64,000 bases of DNA from Ramlibacter pallidus (GTDB lineage Bacteria > Pseudomonadota > Gammaproteobacteria > Burkholderiales > Burkholderiaceae_C): positions 124,001 to 188,000 of the forward strand of contig NZ_JADDIV010000006.1 of NCBI RefSeq assembly GCF_015070875.1. Reading direction: 5' to 3'. The notes under the pieces were generated by a model that was not told where the DNA came from, made no database searches, and worked only from the letters and a program-made list of their open reading frames with translations. The position numbers and the translations under genes were made by a program. Below, piece by piece: positions 18,717-27,868 of this stretch. Within the stretch, counting starts at the first letter, position 1, and each line of letters opens with the position of its first letter.

Positions 18717-20642
18717 ATGAAATACCGTCCCGAGGTCGATGGGCTGCGCGCGGTTGCGGTCCTTCCGGTCCTGCTGTTCCACGCGGGCTTCAGCACGTTC
18801 TCCGGCGGCTTCGTCGGCGTCGACGTCTTCTTCGTCATCAGCGGCTACCTCATCACGGGGATCCTCCTGGAGGAGATCGAGTCGGGCACGTACTCGCTGG
18901 CGAAGTTCTACGAACGGCGCGCCCGCCGCATCCTGCCGGCGCTCTTCGTGGTGATGCTCGCCACCATCCCGTTCGCGTGGATGTGGATGCTGCCCGGCCA
19001 GTACAAGGACTTCTCGCAGAGCCTGGCCGCGGTGGTCTTGTTCGCGTCGAACTTCCTGTTCTGGCGCGAGGAAGGCTACTTCGCCGCCGCGGCGGAACTC
19101 AAGCCGATGCTCCACACCTGGAGCCTGGCCGTCGAGGAGCAGTTCTACCTGGTGTTCCCGCTGCTGCTCGTCTGGCTGCTGGCCCGCGGTCGCAGGACGG
19201 CCCTGTGGGCCATCAGCGGCATCGCCGTCATCAGTTTCGCGCTGAGCGAGTGGGGCTCCAGGCACTGGCCCAGCGCGAATTTCTACCTGGCACCCGGCCG
19301 GTTCTGGGAACTGATGGTCGGCTCCCTGTGCGCCTATGCCATCCGCTATCGCGGCGAGCGGCAGAACGGGCTGCTCGCCGCGGGCGGCGTGGTGATGGTG
19401 CTGCTGTCGATCGGCCTCTACAGCAACCAGATCCCCTTCCCTGGCGCCTACGCGCTGTTGCCGGTCCTCGGGACCGCCCTCATCCTCCTCTACGCGGGCG
19501 ACGGCACTGCGGTCGGCAAGGTGCTCTCCTCCCGCGCGCTCGTCGGCGTCGGGCTGGTCAGCTACAGCGCCTACCTCTGGCACCAGCCGCTGTTCGCGCT
19601 GGCGAGGATCCGGAGCACGCACGAACCGCCGGCCGCGGTCATGCTGATGCTGATCGGCGCGTCCCTGGTGCTCGCGTACGCCACCTGGCGCCTGGTCGAA
19701 CAGCCCGTGCGCCGGCGCAAGCTCGCGCTCTTTGCGAGCCGTCCCAGGCTGTTCGCGGCCTGCGGGGCTGGAGCAGCCGCACTGGTCCTCTTCGCTGCCG
19801 TTGGACACCTGGGCGATGGCCTGCCCAAGCTGCGCGGGGGCGACACGGACCTCGCCCTGCTGGAACGGCGGCTCCAGCCGAACCACGGCCTGAGCGCCAA
19901 GTGCGACGGCTTCACGCTCGCCCCCGCGTGCCGGACGTCCGCAGAGCCGGAGTTCCTCCTGTGGGGTGACAGCTTCGCGATGCATCTGGCCCCTGCGCTC
20001 GTCGCCAGCCAGCCGGACCTTCGCATGCAGCAGCACACCAGGTCGCGCTGCAATCCCGTGCTCGGCGTGGCGCGCGTGGGAACCGCGCAGCCTCTGGCGC
20101 AGGCGCGGGACTGCATCCAGTTCAACGACAGCGTCATGGAGTGGCTGGTGCAAACGCCCTCCGTCAAGTACGTCGTCCTGTCGTCGCCGATGACCATCGT
20201 GGATGGCGATCTCCTGCTGCGGGACGGCGACGTGCGCTCCACGGGCGACAACCTGGAGTTCCTGCGCGGGCAGATCGCGCAGACGGCAGCGAAGATCCGG
20301 GAGAGCGGTCGCAAGGTGGTCTTCGTCTCGCCCACGCCGCGCAACGACAGGGACATCGGCTTGTGCAGCGTCAAGGTGGAATGGTTCGCCCTTTCTCCGG
20401 ACACGTGCGACATGGCTGTTTCGACACTGACGAATCGCAGGCCCTTCGAGCTGATGCGGCGCATCGCGGCGGACGTGCCCGTGATCCGGCTGGATGAGGC
20501 GATCTGCCGCGAAGGGGTCTGCAGTGCCTACTTCGAGGGGGTCGCACTGTTCCGCGACGATGGGCACCTCACGCGCGAAGGTTCCGCGCTGCTCGGGCGG
20601 CAACTGGGCCTCGCGGCGAGGGTGAGGGAATGGGCCAAGTGA
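18717..20642 (+). CDS. Acyltransferase-3/SGNH fusion protein, paralogue 1
   Basis: A 641-residue OafA-type protein. Residues ~1-340 are the multi-span acyltransferase-3 domain with RAVAVLPVLLFHAGF (catalytic His), VDVFFVISGYLIT, FYERRARRILPAL and HTWSLAVEEQFYLVFP. The C-terminal ~270 residues are a periplasmic SGNH domain with FLLWGDSFAMH (nucleophile Ser in GDS) and DDGHLTREG (catalytic Asp/His). It should move acetyl groups across the membrane onto the polysaccharide. The block-I residue after the nucleophile is Phe rather than the common His. A second paralogue follows ten bases later. Confidence 0.92.
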   Translation: MKYRPEVDGLRAVAVLPVLLFHAGFSTFSGGFVGVDVFFVISGYLITGILLEEIESGTYSLAKFYERRARRILPALFVVMLATIPFAWMWMLPGQYKDFSQSLAAVVLFASNFLFWREEGYFAAAAELKPMLHTWSLAVEEQFYLVFPLLLVWLLARGRRTALWAISGIAVISFALSEWGSRHWPSANFYLAPGRFWELMVGSLCAYAIRYRGERQNGLLAAGGVVMVLLSIGLYSNQIPFPGAYALLPVLGTALILLYAGDGTAVGKVLSSRALVGVGLVSYSAYLWHQPLFALARIRSTHEPPAAVMLMLIGASLVLAYATWRLVEQPVRRRKLALFASRPRLFAACGAGAAALVLFAAVGHLGDGLPKLRGGDTDLALLERRLQPNHGLSAKCDGFTLAPACRTSAEPEFLLWGDSFAMHLAPALVASQPDLRMQQHTRSRCNPVLGVARVGTAQPLAQARDCIQFNDSVMEWLVQTPSVKYVVLSSPMTIVDGDLLLRDGDVRSTGDNLEFLRGQIAQTAAKIRESGRKVVFVSPTPRNDRDIGLCSVKVEWFALSPDTCDMAVSTLTNRRPFELMRRIAADVPVIRLDEAICREGVCSAYFEGVALFRDDGHLTREGSALLGRQLGLAARVREWAK

Positions 20643-20652
20643 GCGAACCGGC

Positions 20653-22659
20653 ATGAAGTACCGCCCCGAAATCGACGGCCTGCGCGCCGTCGCCGTCCTG
20701 CCCGTGGTGCTCTTCCACGCCGGCTTCAGCGCCTTCTCGGGCGGCTACGTCGGCGTCGACGTCTTCTTCGTGATCTCGGGGTACCTCATCACGAAGATCC
20801 TGCTGGATGAACTCGAAGGTGGACGGCTTTCCCTTCGCAACTTCTACGAGCGCCGCGCCCGCCGCATCCTGCCCGCGCTGTTCGCCGTGTGCCTCGCCAC
20901 CCTGCCGTTCGCGTGGTTCTGGATGTTCCCGGCGCAGCTGCAGGACCACGCGCAAGGCCTCGTTGCCGTCGTCCTGTTCGCATCGAACATCCTGTTCTGG
21001 CGCGAAACCGACTACTTCGCCGCCGCCGCGGAACTGAAGCCGCTGCTGCACACGTGGAGCCTCGCGGTCGAGGAGCAGTATTACGTGCTCTTCCCCCTCC
21101 TGCTGCTGGCGATCCGGACACGCACCTGGAGGACGAAGGTCTTCGTCGTGGCCGGTGTCGCGGCCGCCAGCCTCCTGCTCGCGGAGCTGGCGTCGCGCTA
21201 CTCGCCGGTGGCGAACTTCTTCCTGCTGCCGACGCGGGCGTGGGAGATCCTGGCCGGCGCGCTGTGCGCCCTGTGGATGCTCAAGAGGCCCCCGCGCGGC
21301 AACGACGCCATCGCGGCAGCGGGGCTGGCCCTCATCGTCGCCGCCGTCTTCCTCTTCGACAGCGGAACGCGTGTTCCTTCGGTCCTGAGCGCGCTGCCGG
21401 TGCTCGGCGCCTGCCTGCTGATCCTGTTCGCGGGCGGCACCGGCGTCGTCGGCCGCCTGCTCTCCAGCCGGATCCTCGTGGGGGTCGGCCTGGTCAGCTA
21501 CTCCTTCTATCTTTGGCACCAGCCCATCTTCGCCTTCGCGAGGGTGCGCGCCCTGACGGAACCGTCCCCGGCGCTCATGGGAGCGTTGAGCGTCCTGGCG
21601 CTCGTGGCCGGATGGCTGACCTACCGCTACGTGGAGAAGCCGTTTCGCCAGCGCGGAAACACCTTCTTCTCGGATCGCAAGCGCTTCGTCGCCTGTGCGT
21701 GCGCCGGCTTGCTCCTCCTGTTCGTCGCGGGGCTGGCCGGGCATCTCACGAGAGGCGCGCCGGCTCGCATCCCGGCCGACGTGCGCGGCTACCTGGCGGC
21801 GAAGGACGACACCAATCCCCACCGCAAGACGTGCCACTACCGCGCCATGAAGGGGGTCGACCGCCTGCCGGAACTGCCGGACCCGAACTGCGTCTTCGGC
21901 CCGGGGCGCGAGCCGGCGGTCGCCCTGCTGGGAGACAGCCACGGCGACGTGGTCGCCTCCCAGTTCGCCACCGCCCTCGGCCAGCAGGGCGTCACGGCCA
22001 CGCAGATCACCGTCTCGGGTTGCCTGCCGTTCTCCGGCTACGACCGGGCGCTGCTGGCCTGCGACCGCGTCAACCGGAGGATCTTCGACTACGTCACCCG
22101 CGGCGGCATCAAGACCGTGGTCCTGACCGGCCGCTACGCCTCGCTCTACCACGACACCCCTTTCGACAACGGCGAGGGTGGGCACGACCCGGCCTCCGTG
22201 GTGTACGACAAGAAGACCTTCCTCTTCGACCTCGGGCCGGGCCGCTCGCACGAGGACCATGCGCTGGAGCTGATGCGGCGTGGCGTGCAGCGTTACCTCG
22301 ATGCCGGCCTCCAGGTCGTGCTCGTGTACCCGATCCCCGAGGCCGGGTGGGACGTGCCCCTGTACCTGGCCAAGTCCGCGCTGCACGGCGCCGGCCGCGA
22401 CACCCTCTCGACCCGCCACGACGTTTACCTGCGCAGGTACGCCGAGGTGATCCGGGCCTTCGACGCGCTCGAACATCCCCGCCTGGTGAAGTACCGGCCG
22501 GACCGTACGTTGTGCGATACGGCCATCAAGGGACGCTGCCTGAATGCCTGGCAGGGCCAGGTGTTCTACTTCGACCACAATCACCTGTCCGAAGCCGGGG
22601 CGCGCTTCCTCGTTCCCGGCTTCGTCTCCGCGGTCGGGCGGCTGGGTCGGCCGGATTGA
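20653..22659 (+). CDS. Acyltransferase-3/SGNH fusion protein, paralogue 2
   Basis: A 668-residue paralogue of the preceding gene. The first ~160 residues are nearly identical in pattern (MKYRPEIDGLRAVAVLP, FHAGFSAFSGGYVGVDVFFV, HTWSLAVEEQYYVLFP). The C-terminal SGNH domain has diverged, with VALLGDSHGDV and FDHNHLSEAG as nucleophile and Asp/His motifs. The two copies probably acetylate different positions or sugars of the same glycan. The glycosyltransferase gene downstream begins about ten bases after the stop. Confidence 0.92.
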   Translation: MKYRPEIDGLRAVAVLPVVLFHAGFSAFSGGYVGVDVFFVISGYLITKILLDELEGGRLSLRNFYERRARRILPALFAVCLATLPFAWFWMFPAQLQDHAQGLVAVVLFASNILFWRETDYFAAAAELKPLLHTWSLAVEEQYYVLFPLLLLAIRTRTWRTKVFVVAGVAAASLLLAELASRYSPVANFFLLPTRAWEILAGALCALWMLKRPPRGNDAIAAAGLALIVAAVFLFDSGTRVPSVLSALPVLGACLLILFAGGTGVVGRLLSSRILVGVGLVSYSFYLWHQPIFAFARVRALTEPSPALMGALSVLALVAGWLTYRYVEKPFRQRGNTFFSDRKRFVACACAGLLLLFVAGLAGHLTRGAPARIPADVRGYLAAKDDTNPHRKTCHYRAMKGVDRLPELPDPNCVFGPGREPAVALLGDSHGDVVASQFATALGQQGVTATQITVSGCLPFSGYDRALLACDRVNRRIFDYVTRGGIKTVVLTGRYASLYHDTPFDNGEGGHDPASVVYDKKTFLFDLGPGRSHEDHALELMRRGVQRYLDAGLQVVLVYPIPEAGWDVPLYLAKSALHGAGRDTLSTRHDVYLRRYAEVIRAFDALEHPRLVKYRPDRTLCDTAIKGRCLNAWQGQVFYFDHNHLSEAGARFLVPGFVSAVGRLGRPD

Positions 22660-22669
22660 GGAACCCATC

Positions 22670-23767
22670 GTGCTGATCCATGTCATGAACGGGCCGCGGC
22701 TGCGGGGCGCCGAGACGTTCGCCGTGCAGCTCGCGGAGGAACTGGCCCGCTGCGGCGTGCGCCAGCGCATCGTCTTCCTCAAGGGCCTTTCCTCGCCGCG
22801 GCCCGCCATCGACGGCTGCGAGATCGCCCCGCGCAGCGCCACGCTGTCCCGGCTGCGCGCCTTCTCCTGGCTGCGCGCTCAACTCCGCGCCGAGGGTCCG
22901 TCCGTCGTCCTCTGCCACGGGCAAGGTCCGCTCAAGGAGGTGCTGCCTGCCCTCGCCTTCCGTGGCGGCCGCCGCCCCGCCCTCGCCCTCAAGCAGATCG
23001 GGATGATCCTGCCGTGGCTGCGGACGCACGCGGCGGTGCGCAAGGCGCTGAACCGCTGGCTGCTCGCCCGCACCGACATGTGCATCTGCCTCGGCCCGAA
23101 ACAGGCCGAGGAGCTCAACGCCGCGTTCGGCGTCCCGGCGGAGCGGATCGCGATCATCCCGAACGGGAGGCGGTCCCCGTCGCATCCCGGCCCCGCGGCG
23201 CCCCGCGACGCCTCGGAGATCCTCGTGGTGGGGTCCCTGTCGCCGGAGAAGAACCCCGCGCTCGTGCTCGATCTGCTGGAAGCCTTGCGCAGGGACCGGC
23301 CCGACCTGCACCTGACCTTCGTCGGCGACGGGCCGCTGCGGCCCGCGCTCGAACGCGAGGTCGAAGCGCGCTTCCCGCAGGGTGCCGTGCAGTTCGCCGG
23401 GCAGGTGGCGGACGTGTGGCCGTTCTACCGGCGCGCCGGCATCCACCTCCTCTGCAGTGAGACCGAAGGCGTGCCCGGCGTCGTCATCGAGGCCACCCTC
23501 GCCGGCCTGCCCACGGTCGCCTGGGAAGTGGGCGATGTCGCGACCGTGCTCGAAGACGGCGTGAACGGCCGCCTCACGCCCTTCTCCGACCGTGCCGCCC
23601 TGCTCCGCGCGCTGGCGCAGGTGGCCGGCGATCCCGCCTCGTGGCAACGCTTGCGCGAAGGCGCGCTGGAGATCTCCCCGCGCTTCGACCTCGGGCGCAT
23701 CGCGCGCGAATACGTGCGCGTGCTGGACCTCCTGCCGGCCCCGCCCGCCACCGGGAGCGTTCCATGA
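22670..23767 (+). CDS. Glycosyltransferase family 4 protein
   Basis: A 365-residue GT-B-fold enzyme beginning with GTG (VLIHVMNGPRLRGAETFAVQ). GAGGA lies eight bases upstream, which decides the start over an ATG five codons later. The C-terminal donor-binding half has EILVVGSLSPEKNPALVLDL, LTFVGDGPLRPALE and the nucleotide-sugar motif CSETEGVPGVVIEA, whose two glutamates fit the EX7E pattern. It transfers a sugar during repeat-unit assembly; donor and acceptor are unknown. Its stop overlaps the next start (ATGA). Confidence 0.88.
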   Translation: MLIHVMNGPRLRGAETFAVQLAEELARCGVRQRIVFLKGLSSPRPAIDGCEIAPRSATLSRLRAFSWLRAQLRAEGPSVVLCHGQGPLKEVLPALAFRGGRRPALALKQIGMILPWLRTHAAVRKALNRWLLARTDMCICLGPKQAEELNAAFGVPAERIAIIPNGRRSPSHPGPAAPRDASEILVVGSLSPEKNPALVLDLLEALRRDRPDLHLTFVGDGPLRPALEREVEARFPQGAVQFAGQVADVWPFYRRAGIHLLCSETEGVPGVVIEATLAGLPTVAWEVGDVATVLEDGVNGRLTPFSDRAALLRALAQVAGDPASWQRLREGALEISPRFDLGRIAREYVRVLDLLPAPPATGSVP

Positions 23768-24834
23768 GGATCTGCATGCTGATCAAGACGCTGGCGCTCG
23801 GCGGGGCCGAGCGGCACGTCGTCGACCTGGCGGCGGACCTGCAGCGGCGCGGCCACTCCGTCAGCGTGCTGTTCTCCGACGTGCACCTCGATGCGCTGCG
23901 GCCGGAACTCGTCTCGCACGGGGTCGAGGTGGTCGGCGTGGGCGACGGCGGCGCGGGCGGCCTGCTGCGCGACCTGGCGCGCGAGCTGCGCAGGATCGCG
24001 CCCGACGTCGTCCACGCGCATTCCCCGCGCCTGAAGTTCCTTGCGCGCATGCTGCGTCCCGTGCTCGGCTACCGCCTGGTCACCACCTACCACAACACGT
24101 TCGCGAGGCACCATCCCCTGATCCGCCTCGGCGAGCACCTCACGCACGGGATGGACGACGTCCGCATCAGCTGCTCCCAGGAGGTGGCCGACACCATGCG
24201 CTGGCCCTCGCGCGTCGTGCCCAACGGGATCCGCCTGCCCTCGGGGCCGGACGGTTCGGGGGGGCTTCGCTTGCGCCTGCAGCTGGACGCGGGCACGCTG
24301 CTGTTTTCCTGCGTCGCGAACCTCTGGCAGAAGAAGAACCATGCAGGCCTGGTGGACGCATTCGCGCGGGCGTTCGGGACGGCCGGTGGCGACGCCCTGC
24401 CCCATCTCGTCCTCTTCGGCGAAGGCGACGAGCGCGGTGCACTGCGCGCGCACATCGACGCGCTCGGCATCGGTGCCCGCGTGCACCTTCTGGGCGCGGA
24501 CCCCGACGCCGCGCGCCTGACCTCGGGCGCGGACGTCTTCTGCCTCGTCTCCTTCCACGAGGGATTGCCGCTGGCCCTGCTGGAGGCCATGGCCAACGGG
24601 CTGCCGTGCGTGGTGAGCCGCGCCGGCGGCATGCCCACCGTCGTCCAGCACGGCGCCACCGGGCTGGTGGTCGACGCCACCGACACCGCCGCGATCGCCG
24701 ATGCGATGCGGACGCTGGCCGCCGACGCCGGCCTGCGCCGCGCCATGGGCCAGGCGGGCCGGCAGCGGATCGAGCGGGACTACCAGCTTTCCACCATGGT
24801 GGACCGGGTGCTGGCCCTGTACGCTGCGCCGTGA
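23764..24834 (+). CDS. Glycosyltransferase family 4 protein
   Basis: A 356-residue GT-B-fold enzyme. The N-terminus MRICMLIKTLALGGAERHVV is typical of GT4 enzymes, including the GGAE nucleotide-side loop. The C-terminal half has LLFSCVANLWQKKNHAGLVD, VLFGEGDERGALRAHI and FHEGLPLALLEAMANGLP with the EX7E-type glutamates. It is translationally coupled to the preceding glycosyltransferase through an ATGA overlap. Donor and acceptor are not predictable from sequence alone. Confidence 0.9.
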   Translation: MRICMLIKTLALGGAERHVVDLAADLQRRGHSVSVLFSDVHLDALRPELVSHGVEVVGVGDGGAGGLLRDLARELRRIAPDVVHAHSPRLKFLARMLRPVLGYRLVTTYHNTFARHHPLIRLGEHLTHGMDDVRISCSQEVADTMRWPSRVVPNGIRLPSGPDGSGGLRLRLQLDAGTLLFSCVANLWQKKNHAGLVDAFARAFGTAGGDALPHLVLFGEGDERGALRAHIDALGIGARVHLLGADPDAARLTSGADVFCLVSFHEGLPLALLEAMANGLPCVVSRAGGMPTVVQHGATGLVVDATDTAAIADAMRTLAADAGLRRAMGQAGRQRIERDYQLSTMVDRVLALYAAP

Positions 24835-24856
24835 CGACGCGAACCACAGCACGCCC

Positions 24857-25684
24857 ATGACGGACCGCCTTTCCTATTACGCGATGACCGGGCAGAAGCC
24901 GTCGCCCTCGCGGCGCGCCAAGACCCTGCTGGCCCGGCTGGCCGCCGCGGCCCTGGGCGGCGCCTTCTGGCACGACGGCTCGGCTTTCCGCGGCAAGCGG
25001 ATCGTCGTCGTCGGCCCTGCCGACACCGCCGCGCGCCACTTCTCTCCGGCCCGTATCGATGCGTACGACCTCGTCGTGCGCGTGAACTCCTCGCTCGACC
25101 TCGTCGAGAACGCGCGCGGTGCGCTGGGCACGCGCACCGACGTGCTGTACCACAACCTGAAGGAACACGGTGAACGCAGCACCGGCCCCATCCGCAGCGA
25201 AGCGCTCGCCGCGCAGGGGACGCACCTGATCGTGTGCCCCACGCCGACCGACGAGAAGCTGGCGGTGATCCTCAAGGCCAAGGCGAGGTACGCTCGGCTG
25301 GGCCGGCGGATCCCGGCCTTGCGGCGGCTGCAGGTGCGGGCGACCCCGCGGCACGAGTACGCGGCGCTCTGCGAGCTCCTCGACGGCTACTGGCCCACGA
25401 CCGGGCTGGCCTGCATCTACTCCGTGCTGCAGTCCGACTTCGCGGAGCTCGCCATCAGCGGCTTTTCGTTCTACACCACCGGCTACGCTCCGGGCTACCA
25501 GCAGCAGCTTTCGTCGCCCGCGGAAGTCGAAGCATGGACGGCGCAGAACGTGGTGCACAAGACCAGCCTGGAGAAGGACGTGTTCTGCAGGGTCGTCGAC
25601 GAAGCGCGGCGCTCGGGCAAGAATGTCGTGCTCGACCCGCTGCTGGCTTCCTTCCTCACCGACCGCCTGGAACAGAGAACCTGA
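24857..25684 (+). CDS. GT29-like (sialyltransferase-family) glycosyltransferase
   Basis: This 275-residue protein shows the sialylmotif pattern of glycosyltransferase family 29, best known from animal sialyltransferases. An L-motif-like stretch spans residues 48-81 (RIVVVGPADT, then RIDAYDLVVRVNSS), followed by TDVLYHN. An S-motif-like stretch is at 179-206 (WPTTGLACIYSVL, then ELAISGFSFY). A VS-like H-x4-E occurs at His234-Glu239. The family uses CMP-linked nonulosonate or related 3-deoxy sugars. No CMP-sialate synthesis gene lies in this window, so the donor is unknown. It sits between a GT4 gene and the pyruvyl transferase gene. Confidence 0.72.
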   Translation: MTDRLSYYAMTGQKPSPSRRAKTLLARLAAAALGGAFWHDGSAFRGKRIVVVGPADTAARHFSPARIDAYDLVVRVNSSLDLVENARGALGTRTDVLYHNLKEHGERSTGPIRSEALAAQGTHLIVCPTPTDEKLAVILKAKARYARLGRRIPALRRLQVRATPRHEYAALCELLDGYWPTTGLACIYSVLQSDFAELAISGFSFYTTGYAPGYQQQLSSPAEVEAWTAQNVVHKTSLEKDVFCRVVDEARRSGKNVVLDPLLASFLTDRLEQRT

Positions 25685-25685
25685 C

Positions 25686-26927
25686 ATGAGGCTTGCCGTC
25701 ATCAACGACACCGACGGACGCGAGAACATCGGCTGCAGGCTGACCAGTTCCCGCTTCAAGGCCTCGCTGCTGGAGCGGGCCGCCGAAGCCGGGAGCGACC
25801 TGCAGGTGATCTCGTGCCCGTGGAAATTCAGGAAGTCGTCCGAGCCGGTCATGCCCCACACGGCCTTCGCCCTGATGCGCGGATCCTCCGTGCTGTCGGC
25901 GCGCGTGCTGCGCGAGATGTCGCTGGCGGAGTACGGCGCGCAGGCGGTGGCCGACGTCGAAAGCGCCGACGTGGCGCTGTACCACCCCGAGGGGTCGATC
26001 TCGGACGACAACAATGCGTTCCGGGTCTTCCGCCAGCTGTGCCTGCCCCTGTACGCGCACGTGTCGCTGCGCAAGCCGCTCGTGATCGCGAACGGCACCT
26101 TTCCGCGGTTCGGCGACCATCGCAAGGACCTGCTGCTGTCGCTCGTCGCCGGCGCCGAAGCGGCATTCTTCCGGGACCGCCTTTCCACCGAACACTACGG
26201 CGGCCGGTTCTGCCCGGATGCGGCGATCACCTGGCGCGGGGCACCGGTCGACGCCGATGCGGCGCAGCGGGAGTACGCGCTGGTGACCACGGCCGCCCAC
26301 GCGAGCGTGGAGGACGACCGGGCGCTGTGCCGCCGGGCGCTGGACTTCTGCCGGGCGAACGGCGTGCGGCCGATGGTCCTCACCAAGGGCTGGGAGCGCC
26401 TCGCCGGCTTCCGCGACGAAGTGACGGCGGCGGGAGGACGTTTCCTGACGTACGCCACCCTGGACGAAGCGGAAGCCCTGCTCCAGGACGTCCGCTTCCA
26501 CGTCGGCGGCCGCTACCACATGGCGATCTTCTGCCTCACCAAGGGCATCCCCAGCTGGCTGGTGGTGAGCAACACGCACAAGAACCGGTGGCTGGCGGAA
26601 GACTGCCATGGCGTCGAACTGCTGCCGTCCGCCCATGCCGACCTGGGCGCGGCGATCCAGCTGTCCCGGCTGCCGCAGCCCTCGGCCATCCTGCAGTCGG
26701 TGGCGGTGCAGGTGGGGCTGTTCGAGCAGGAGAGCCGCACCCTCTTCGCGGCGATCGCCGCTGCGGCCGGCGGCCGGGCGAAGGCCCCGGATGCCGCAAG
26801 CGCGGCATGGGACCGCGCCAGCGTCCGCGCGGCGCTGCGCAACGACTACTTCCGCGACGCCACCAAGGTGGTGCTCCGGTCCCTCGGCGTCATGCGCCCG
26901 CCCCGCCACCACGAGCTGCCCACCTGA
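25686..26927 (+). CDS. Polysaccharide pyruvyl transferase family protein
   Basis: A 413-residue protein starting two bases after the GT29-like stop. The N-terminal RLAVINDTDGRENIGCRLTS and VALYHPEGSISDDNNAF, and the C-terminal HVGGRYHMAIFCLTKGIPSW, match the GT-B-like polysaccharide pyruvyl transferase family (WcaK, CsaB). That family adds a ketal pyruvate from phosphoenolpyruvate to a sugar. Some members instead act as glycosyltransferases. Pyruvylation would add negative charge to the polymer made by this cluster. Confidence 0.8.
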   Translation: MRLAVINDTDGRENIGCRLTSSRFKASLLERAAEAGSDLQVISCPWKFRKSSEPVMPHTAFALMRGSSVLSARVLREMSLAEYGAQAVADVESADVALYHPEGSISDDNNAFRVFRQLCLPLYAHVSLRKPLVIANGTFPRFGDHRKDLLLSLVAGAEAAFFRDRLSTEHYGGRFCPDAAITWRGAPVDADAAQREYALVTTAAHASVEDDRALCRRALDFCRANGVRPMVLTKGWERLAGFRDEVTAAGGRFLTYATLDEAEALLQDVRFHVGGRYHMAIFCLTKGIPSWLVVSNTHKNRWLAEDCHGVELLPSAHADLGAAIQLSRLPQPSAILQSVAVQVGLFEQESRTLFAAIAAAAGGRAKAPDAASAAWDRASVRAALRNDYFRDATKVVLRSLGVMRPPRHHELPT

Positions 26928-26935
26928 ACGACGAC

Positions 26936-27844
26936 GTGCTCCCCCGCCCCGTGTTCGACGACGTCACCGTCTGCCTGGCTTCGCACAATTGCCGCGACAC
27001 CATCGTGCGCGCGATCGAATCCGCGCTGGCCTGCGCGCCGGCGGCGGTGCTGGTGGTGGACGACGGCTCGACGGACGGGACCGACGCGGTCCTGCGCGGC
27101 AAGGCGCGGGAGGAGCCGCGGCTGCACGTCCTCTTCAACGAGCGGAACGCGGGCGTGGCCGTGGTCCGCAACCGGCTCCTGGCGGCCTGCCGGACGCGCT
27201 TCCTCATGTTCCTGGACGACGACGACGAAGCGCCCGCGGACCGGATCGCGCGCCAGCGGCACGCGTTCCTGCAGGTTCGCGAAAGCCTCGGCCACGACCG
27301 CATCCTCTGCTACGGTGCCCGCCGGGTCGAGGGCAGCGGCAAGGTCCTGGCCGGCCTCGGTGCCGGGCAGGTGGTGGCGAGCCGGCCGCTGTACCTGTTC
27401 GCCACGGTGGGCCTGCGGCATCCCGGGCTTCGCCCCGGCCTGTTCGGCACGGGAACGCTGTTCGCGGCGGCCGAGCCGCTGCGGGCCTTGGGCGGCTTCG
27501 ACGCGAACCTGCGGCGCAACGAGGACACCGAACTGGTCATCCGGGCGGCGCAGGAGGGCTTCGTGTGTACCTCGGTGGCGGAGGTGGTGCTCCACCAGCA
27601 TCCCACGCCGGGCGCCGAGAAGAAGCTCGCCGTCGAATTCGCGATGCGCAACCGCATCCTGCGCAAGCACTGGAAGACGATGATGAAGACCTGGCCGCTG
27701 CTGCCTGCCGCGTACTTCGGCCAGTCGCTCGCGTTGCGCGCACAGGGCCTGTCGACGGCGGCCAAGCGCGGACTGCGCGCCCTGTCGCTCCTGTTCGTGA
27801 ACCCCGCCGATCTCGCGCGCCACCTTCGAAGCGATCGTCCCTGA
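26936..27844 (+). CDS. Glycosyltransferase family 2 protein
   Basis: A 302-residue GT-A-fold enzyme. TVCLASHNCRDTIVRAIES opens the nucleotide-binding domain, VLVVDDGSTDGTD follows, the metal-binding acidic cluster is FLMFLDDDDE, and NEDTELVIRAAQEG is the usual ED catalytic region. There is no ATG near the start. The GTG at 26936 is used, and an in-frame GTG at 26951 is an equal candidate. Neither has a strong ribosome-binding site, so coupling to the gene 8 bases upstream is likely. Substrates are unknown. Confidence 0.85.
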   Translation: MLPRPVFDDVTVCLASHNCRDTIVRAIESALACAPAAVLVVDDGSTDGTDAVLRGKAREEPRLHVLFNERNAGVAVVRNRLLAACRTRFLMFLDDDDEAPADRIARQRHAFLQVRESLGHDRILCYGARRVEGSGKVLAGLGAGQVVASRPLYLFATVGLRHPGLRPGLFGTGTLFAAAEPLRALGGFDANLRRNEDTELVIRAAQEGFVCTSVAEVVLHQHPTPGAEKKLAVEFAMRNRILRKHWKTMMKTWPLLPAAYFGQSLALRAQGLSTAAKRGLRALSLLFVNPADLARHLRSDRP

Positions 27845-27868
27845 TGCCGACTTCCCGGAACCCCTGAC

